A stretch of 18,474 bases of DNA from Bacillota bacterium. GTDB lineage: Bacteria; Bacillota; Dehalobacteriia; UBA4068. The stretch covers positions 1 to 18,474 of the forward strand of contig JAFSIU010000014.1 of NCBI GenBank assembly GCA_017439615.1. Reading direction: 5' to 3'. Every line of letters starts with the position of its first letter. Positions within the stretch are counted from its first letter, which is position 1. The position numbers and the translations under genes were made by a program. Shown here piece by piece: positions 13,677 through 18,474 of the stretch. The notes under the pieces are model-generated. The model saw nothing but the letters and a program-made list of their open reading frames with translations. It searched no databases and was not told the origin of the DNA.

Positions 13677-14867
13677 ATGCAGGGTCTGTGTAAAAGAAAA
13701 GCGGATCTGTCCGCAATGAAAGTTTTATATGGTGCATGCATGGTTTTCTTTTTCTCTATGGGTGTCGGCTATAATTGCCGTTCCATATATCTCAATGAAG
13801 CCATGAAAGCAGGTGTCATCAGCGGAGAATTGATGAGCGGATTCTGGGCATTGACAGCGCTGCTTATTTTAACAGGTGCCTTTTTCACCTCTTATGTTAT
13901 CAAGCATACAGGACTTGCCAACACCATTCTGATAGGCGGCATTGTTTTGGGATTGGGATATATCCTGCTCAGTGAAGCTAACGCCACCCTAAGCTTCATC
14001 ATCTCTTCTGTTATTCTCGGCATTGGCGGCGTGCTGACAGGGAAAATACCGGTGCAAATGCTGGTGATGCATAGCTTTTATGAACACCGCAGTTATTATC
14101 TCGGAATTTTAAGTGCATCGGCAGGTCTGGGAGCTGTTATCGGCTCGCCCGTGCTGGGATATCTGATCAACGCTTTCGGCTGGAGAGAGATCACCTTATA
14201 TTCCGGTATTGCTATCATCATCATTTCCAGCTGCTGTTGTCTGTGGCTCATAAAAGGGAATTATACCGAACCTCCGCATCCTGCCAAAAACGAGGAAAAA
14301 TACAATAAAGCACAAAAACAGGTATTGATTTTCATTCTTCTGTTTATGGTACTTGGAAACAGCATCTCCACTGCTATGACAACTCTTTTTCAACCCATTA
14401 TGACAGAAAAGGGGTTTGAGCTGATAGAAGCCAGCAAGATTTTTGCTGTTTATTCCCTGATGGGTGTAGCAAGCAGTGTTATTGGCGGCAAGATCGCAGA
14501 CCGTTTTGGATTCGGAAAGGTTTTTCTCTATTCAGGCATCGCTGTTCTGACAGGCTTATTCATTTTATATTTCACCGGCAGCAGTATATTTTATACCACA
14601 GCGGCAATTCTCATCAGCTGTTGGGGTGTTACCTTGAGCATATTCCCTCTTTATTGTGCTTCAAAGCTGTTTCCGAAAGAATTGATACAAAAAACACAAA
14701 CACTGATCATTGCCTCGGGAGCACTCAGCATTTTTCTCACATCTGCCATCTCGGGACTGATTTTCAATATACAGCAGGCTTATATCAACATTCTTATCAT
14801 TCTGATATTTGCTTTTTGTGCCTCACTGTGGATTGCAGTCAAATTACTCAGATTAACAGAAAAATAA
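13677..14867 (+). CDS. Major facilitator superfamily transporter
   Basis: A 396-residue membrane protein with about 12 hydrophobic segments in two halves. A charged central loop lies near residues 196-218 (NYTEPPHPAKNEEKYNKAQK). GGKIADRFGFGKVFLYSG (about 268-285) is the MFS loop motif of the second half, and GIGGVLTGKIP in the first half fits the fourth helix region. The overall layout resembles the oxalate/formate and monocarboxylate transporter branch, but this is a weak match and no substrate should be assigned. GGAG lies 8 nt before the ATG. It is followed after 39 bp by the SLH-CAP gene, with only a ribosome site between, so the two are probably one transcript. Confidence 0.88.
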   Translation: MQGLCKRKADLSAMKVLYGACMVFFFSMGVGYNCRSIYLNEAMKAGVISGELMSGFWALTALLILTGAFFTSYVIKHTGLANTILIGGIVLGLGYILLSEANATLSFIISSVILGIGGVLTGKIPVQMLVMHSFYEHRSYYLGILSASAGLGAVIGSPVLGYLINAFGWREITLYSGIAIIIISSCCCLWLIKGNYTEPPHPAKNEEKYNKAQKQVLIFILLFMVLGNSISTAMTTLFQPIMTEKGFELIEASKIFAVYSLMGVASSVIGGKIADRFGFGKVFLYSGIAVLTGLFILYFTGSSIFYTTAAILISCWGVTLSIFPLYCASKLFPKELIQKTQTLIIASGALSIFLTSAISGLIFNIQQAYINILIILIFAFCASLWIAVKLLRLTEK

Positions 14868-14906
14868 AACAACTGCCATAAACAATCAAAACCAAAGGAG
14901 GAAAAT

Positions 14907-16568
14907 ATGAGCAAAAAACACACACGGATTTTTATCATTATTCTCGCCTTGATTCTGACTGCCGTGTCAGGCACAACAGCCTTGGCAGCCGCAGAGAATT
15001 TCACTGTACAACAAAGCTATACCGAAAATATCTTCACAGATATCAAAACCACTGATTGGTATTATCAGGATATTGTGCAAGGCTATGAATATGGATTTAT
15101 TTCTGCAGCAACAGACAAGCTTTTCCGTCCCAATGAAGATATGAGCATTGCGGCACTCCTTGCATTGTCTTGCCGCATACGTGCTGCCTATGATGGAGAA
15201 GCAGCACCGCAAAACGGCACAGAGCTTTGGTATTTGCCTTATATTGAATATGCGATTTCCAAACAAATCATCGCAGCAGGAGAATTCACCAACAGCTATT
15301 CCCGTGCAGCAACACGCGCCGAAGCAGCGCATATTCTTGCTCAAACCCTGCCTGAAGCAGAGCTTGCCACTATCAATCAGGTGGAATATCTTCCCGATGT
15401 CGAGCAAGATAATATATATAGTAAAGATATTCTGACCCTTTATCAAGCAGGTGTCATAAGCGGCTCCGATGCCCAGCGCAATTTCTTCCCCGATGAAAAC
15501 ATTCAGCGTGCAGGAGTTATCGCCATGGCGGCACGTCTGACAGACAGCAGCAAAAGAGTCAGCTTCAGTTTGACAGGCAATGGTAATATCTCAGCTAATT
15601 TCAGCAAAAAAAGAGAGTATGCCTCCGAGATTTTTACTGACATCTCCCCTGCTGATTGGTACTATCAGGACATTGTCAAGCTTTATACATACGGTTTGGC
15701 TGAAGGCATGGGAGAAAATATGTTCATGCCCAAGGGCGAAATAAATATCGCTTCTGTCATTGTTCTGGCTTGCCGACTGCATTCGACTTACTACGGCATG
15801 CAGACTCCGCAAAACGGTGATCTGGTCTGGTATCTGCCTTATGTGCAATATGCGATCGGTGCAGGAATAATTTCTGCCAATGATTTTTCGGGACGATATA
15901 CACAAGCTGCCACACGCGGTGAAGTGGCATATATTCTTGGGCGCACTCTGCCTGCTGAAGTGATGCAGACACTCAATTCTGTCAGCTATCTGCCAGATGT
16001 GGCAAGCACACATCCATATTATGCAGCCATACTCTATCTTTATAACAGAGGCATTGTAACAGGCAAAAATGCCGCCGGAGATTTTTATCCGGACGATAAT
16101 ATAACACGCGCTGAAGTTATGACCATGATAACACGCCTGATAGAGCTGCGCAGCCGCAAATTGACCAAAACAGTGCAGCCGCAGACCGAACAGGAACTCA
16201 TTGCAGAGCTTCTGCGACTGGTCAATCTGCACAGAACAAAAGCCGGCTTGCAGAGTGTTTCTTCCTTCGATGAAATCAATCAGGCTGCACAGACAAGAGC
16301 CGTGGAAATTGCCGAAAAGCGAGAACACATACGCCCCGACGGAACGGATTTTTTCACCGTGCTGGATGAATATGCTGTTGAATTCAACCGCACCGCAGAG
16401 AATATCGGCTGCGGACAGACAAATGCCATTGACAGCATTTCCGCCTGGATGACATCGCCGGAGCACAAAAAAATCATATTGGATCCCGAATTTACAACGG
16501 TGGGAATCGGACATCACATCACAAGCTATGGTATGCATTGCTGGGCACTCATCTTCGCTGTTAAATAA
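14907..16568 (+). CDS. Secreted SLH-domain protein with C-terminal CAP/SCP domain
   Basis: A 553-residue surface protein. It has a signal peptide (basic start, hydrophobic 8-22, cleavage likely after TALAAA near 29). Two SLH blocks lie at about 40-212 and 240-412, each with three SLH-like motifs (DWYYQDIV..., WYLPYIEYAI..., YLPDV...). SLH domains bind peptidoglycan or its secondary polymers. The C-terminal CAP domain (about 430-553) has LVNLHRTKAGL, HIRPDGT (H474), RTAENIG (E498), WMTSPEHKKIIL (H520) and GIGHH. Bacterial CAP domains are thought to act on cell-wall or extracellular ligands, but the activity is unknown. AAAGGAGG precedes the ATG. The gene is downstream of the MFS gene and ends at a strong terminator. 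Confidence 0.92.
   Translation: MSKKHTRIFIIILALILTAVSGTTALAAAENFTVQQSYTENIFTDIKTTDWYYQDIVQGYEYGFISAATDKLFRPNEDMSIAALLALSCRIRAAYDGEAAPQNGTELWYLPYIEYAISKQIIAAGEFTNSYSRAATRAEAAHILAQTLPEAELATINQVEYLPDVEQDNIYSKDILTLYQAGVISGSDAQRNFFPDENIQRAGVIAMAARLTDSSKRVSFSLTGNGNISANFSKKREYASEIFTDISPADWYYQDIVKLYTYGLAEGMGENMFMPKGEINIASVIVLACRLHSTYYGMQTPQNGDLVWYLPYVQYAIGAGIISANDFSGRYTQAATRGEVAYILGRTLPAEVMQTLNSVSYLPDVASTHPYYAAILYLYNRGIVTGKNAAGDFYPDDNITRAEVMTMITRLIELRSRKLTKTVQPQTEQELIAELLRLVNLHRTKAGLQSVSSFDEINQAAQTRAVEIAEKREHIRPDGTDFFTVLDEYAVEFNRTAENIGCGQTNAIDSISAWMTSPEHKKIILDPEFTTVGIGHHITSYGMHCWALIFAVK
15024..16142 (+). repeat. Internal 600-bp-period duplication of the SLH block
   Basis: Residues 40-212 and 240-412 of the SLH-CAP protein align in the same register, with WYYQDIV at 51 and 251, PQNG at 101 and 301, and RAxV at 201 and 401. 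The offset is exactly 200 residues (600 bp), with no net gap. The copies have diverged clearly, so the duplication is not recent. Confidence 0.85.
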
Positions 16569-16574
16569 ATAAAG

Positions 16575-16605
16575 AAAAAGAGGCTGTTAAAAACAGCCTC
16601 TTTTT
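16575..16605. terminator. Bidirectional terminator
   Basis: A 14-bp stem (16575-16588 with 16592-16605, 3-nt loop) contains the T run on each side. It lies between the convergent SLH-CAP and ADP-ribosylglycohydrolase genes, 6 bp past the former's stop. Confidence 0.9.
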
Positions 16606-16622
16606 GAATACACAAAAACTTA

Positions 16623-17591
16623 TTATTCTACCTCTGCAAGCTGTGCTGCTTTTTTTCTCAGGCGGCGGAAAAACTTGGCATAGACCTTTTCAATAATATC
16701 CTTACCCTGCAGGACATCCATCCATTCGGAAGGAATGGCCTCGACACCATAATAAACACCTGCCAAACCGCCTGCGATAGCAGCAACGGTATCGGAATCA
16801 TCACCGAGATTAACAGCACGCAGAACACAGGCCTTGTAGCTGTGAGTGGTATAAAAACACCATATAGCAGCCTCTAATGTGTCGACAACATAGCCGGAAC
16901 TGGAAATCTCGCTGTCTTCACGTGCAATAAAAGCATCAAGATCCTCCAAAGCCTTGTAATGTTGCAGCTCATCCTTATATTCAGGAAGGGCTTTATAATA
17001 TTTGAAGGCCTTGCGGATGGCAAGCTGTGCAGCTTCCTTCTTTTCCTTGCCGGCAAACAGCGCCATACAAAGGAAAATATAGATAGAGCAGGCAATATGG
17101 CTGCGCTTGTGAGCATGGGTCAAAGAAGCGCAATCATGGATAATCTGCATACGTTCCTCTTCATTTGGAATATATTGCAAATAGAATGCCAACGGAAGCA
17201 TTCTCATCAGACTGCCGTTGCCATTGTCATTTTCGCTGTCTCTGCCACATTCCAGCGCAGACTTGCCTTTTGCAAAAGTATGAATCGCTTTGCGCGTAGT
17301 ATTGCCGACACCAAAACTTTCTCCGGCAACTGTATAGTCTCCGAAATTAAACCAGCGATAGAACCTGACCATCATATCCTCATAATCAAGTCCTTCTGCA
17401 AGACTTTCCATTGTGCAAAGCATCATTGATGTATCATCAGACCATGTTCCTGCGGGCAAACCCAATTCTTCCGCCGGCTGCATAGTTTCGACAGGGGTGA
17501 TTCTCAAAGCCTCTCTGCTATTAAATTCAGCAGGCACGCCCAAGGCATCACCCACACAAAAGCCATATACAGCACCGATTATTTTCTGCAT
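16623..17591 (-). CDS. ADP-ribosylglycohydrolase family protein
   Basis: A 322-residue, all-helical cytosolic enzyme family that uses two Mg ions to cleave ADP-ribose from modified proteins or small molecules (DraG and ARH relatives). The metal-binding motifs are intact: TWSDDTSM (49-56) near the N-terminus and NLGDDSDTVAA (261-271) near the C-terminus. GAVYGFCVGDALGVPAEF (6-23), NGNGSLMR (123-130) and THAHKRSH (158-165) also match. The start ATG at 17591 follows AGGAGG. The target is unknown; no dinitrogenase reductase or ADP-ribosyltransferase gene is in the window. It runs divergently from the Y-family polymerase gene and away from its LexA boxes, so SOS control of this gene is not implied. 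Confidence 0.93.
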   Translation of the reverse strand: MQKIIGAVYGFCVGDALGVPAEFNSREALRITPVETMQPAEELGLPAGTWSDDTSMMLCTMESLAEGLDYEDMMVRFYRWFNFGDYTVAGESFGVGNTTRKAIHTFAKGKSALECGRDSENDNGNGSLMRMLPLAFYLQYIPNEEERMQIIHDCASLTHAHKRSHIACSIYIFLCMALFAGKEKKEAAQLAIRKAFKYYKALPEYKDELQHYKALEDLDAFIAREDSEISSSGYVVDTLEAAIWCFYTTHSYKACVLRAVNLGDDSDTVAAIAGGLAGVYYGVEAIPSEWMDVLQGKDIIEKVYAKFFRRLRKKAAQLAEVE

Positions 17592-17681
17592 TTAATCCTC
17601 CTGCTGATAAATTTTCAGCTTTAAAAATTCTTTGATATTGATATATTAACACAAAATTTTTCGTTTGTCACCATATTCCTC

Positions 17682-17710
17682 TTGATTTATCCGAACATTT
17701 GTTCTATAAT
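17682..17710 (+). promoter_or_regulatory. Promoter of the Y-family polymerase gene
   Basis: TTGATT (17682-17687), 17-bp spacer, consensus TATAAT (17705-17710). The spacer contains a LexA box, and a second box follows the -10. Confidence 0.88.
17693..17704. promoter_or_regulatory. LexA (DinR) box 1
   Basis: GAACATTTGTTC matches the Gram-positive SOS box GAAC-N4-GTTC and lies within the promoter spacer up to the -10 box. Confidence 0.88.
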
Positions 17711-17712
17711 AC

Positions 17713-17724
17713 GAACACAAGTTC
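17713..17724. promoter_or_regulatory. LexA (DinR) box 2
   Basis: GAACACAAGTTC is a second perfect GAAC-N4-GTTC, 20 bp centre to centre from box 1 and just after the -10, over the transcription start. Two boxes one or two helical turns apart suggest tight SOS repression. Confidence 0.88.
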
Positions 17725-17738
17725 TAAAAGAGGTTGCT

Positions 17739-18474
17739 ATGCGTACAATATTACACTCTGATCTGAATAATTTTTTTGCTTCGGTGGAGCTGAAAAAGTT
17801 CCCTGAGCTTCGTGATAAGCCTGTGGCAGTTGGTGGTGATGAGCAGCAGCGTCATGGCATTGTGTTGGCCAAAAATGAAATTGCCAAGAAATTCAATGTC
17901 AAAACGGGGGACACTCTCTGGCAGGCAAGAGCAAAATGCCCTGGGCTCATTGTTCTGCCGCCGCATTATGATGAATATATGCACTATTCACAAGCGGCAA
18001 GAGAAATATATTATCGTTTCACCGACCGTATTGAGCCTTTTGGTATGGATGAGGCATGGCTGGATGTTACACATTCGCTGCGTCTTTGGCAAGACGGAGA
18101 AGAGATCGCCAATGAGATACGTCGCCTGTGCCGCGAAGAATTGGGACTGACGGTTTCTGTGGGAGTCAGCTTCAATAAGGTTTTTGCCTAGCTGGGCAGT
18201 GATATGAAAAAACCTGATGCCGTAACTGTCATCAATGCCGAAAATTATCAATATAAGGTCTGGCCGCTGCCCGCTTCCGAAATGCTTTTTGTCGGCAGGG
18301 CAACCACAAAAGCTTTGAGAGAACGGGGAATTTTCACTATCGGTGATATTGCGGCAAGAGAGCCTGAATATCTCGCCTCATTTTTGGGCAAAAACGGAAT
18401 GATGCTGCATAATTTTGCCAACGGTATGGATATTTCGCCTGTAGAAAGGCATCAGCAAGGGCCTGATGCCAAAA
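17739..18474 (+). pseudogene. Y-family (SOS) DNA polymerase gene, interrupted by in-frame TAG; 3' end cut by window
   Basis: The product resembles Y-family translesion polymerases (DinB/UmuC). From the ATG at 17739 (AGAGG ribosome site) it reads HSDLNNFFASVE (catalytic D8), then FGMDEAWLDV (D104, E105) and SVGVSFNKVFA. Codon 151 (18189-18191) is TAG. The same frame continues with LGSDMKKPDAVTVI and then little-finger/thumb-like sequence (VGRATTKALRERGIFTIGDIA) up to the window edge. In homologues the motif is FAKxxSDMxKP, so TAG stands where a conserved lysine codon is expected, one base from AAG. Read as a normal stop, the product lacks part of the palm and the thumb and little finger, and would be inactive. 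Alternatives are a sequencing error or UAG readthrough. An earlier ATG at 17682 lies in the promoter and is not used. Confidence 0.85.

Overview
The window is about 18.5 kb of bacterial chromosome with dense protein genes and no rRNA, tRNA, CRISPR array or transposase that I can see. It suggests an anaerobic, low-to-mid GC member of the Firmicutes, and the Negativicutes (Acidaminococcaceae/Phascolarctobacterium-like) are my best guess. The reasons are a tungsten-type aldehyde oxidoreductase, a RelQ-type small alarmone synthetase, Bacillus-type LexA boxes (GAAC-N4-GTTC), a secreted SLH-domain protein, and Crp-like proteins with the N-terminal style I associate with Negativicutes. This placement is inference.

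Left part (1-6880), all minus strand. A four-cluster ferredoxin with a Tat/lipoprotein signal (3145-2363) and a tungsten aldehyde oxidoreductase-family enzyme (2332-473) form a redox operon. It ends in a strong hairpin terminator, beyond which lies the start of a YeeE/YedE-type membrane protein cut by the window edge. About 580 bp of AT-rich noncoding DNA separates this operon from glnS. A radical SAM protein of the PflX type overlaps ogt by 4 bp, upstream of glnS.

Centre (6881-9552), plus strand. Three tandem genes have an excellent promoter, a dyad over the -35 box and a shared terminator. All three start with a Crp/cNMP-binding-like effector domain that lacks a DNA-binding domain and carries a proline-rich replacement of the nucleotide-binding cassette. 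The third continues into a tungstate/molybdate-binding domain of the WtpA/ModA type without a signal peptide. I know of no described system of this form, and it is the main discovery candidate. A tungsten-type enzyme operon 4 kb away makes a link to tungstate or molybdate plausible but unproven.

Right part (9553-18474). There is an AI-2E-family membrane protein, relQ and a LysR regulator on the minus strand. The LysR gene is divergent from a DUF445 membrane protein, across a short region with overlapping dyads and a consensus promoter. An MFS transporter and an SLH-CAP surface protein with an exact 200-residue internal duplication follow. An ADP-ribosylglycohydrolase converges on them. At the right edge is a Y-family DNA polymerase gene under two LexA boxes, interrupted by an in-frame amber codon where a conserved lysine codon is expected; the frame then stays open to the end of the window.
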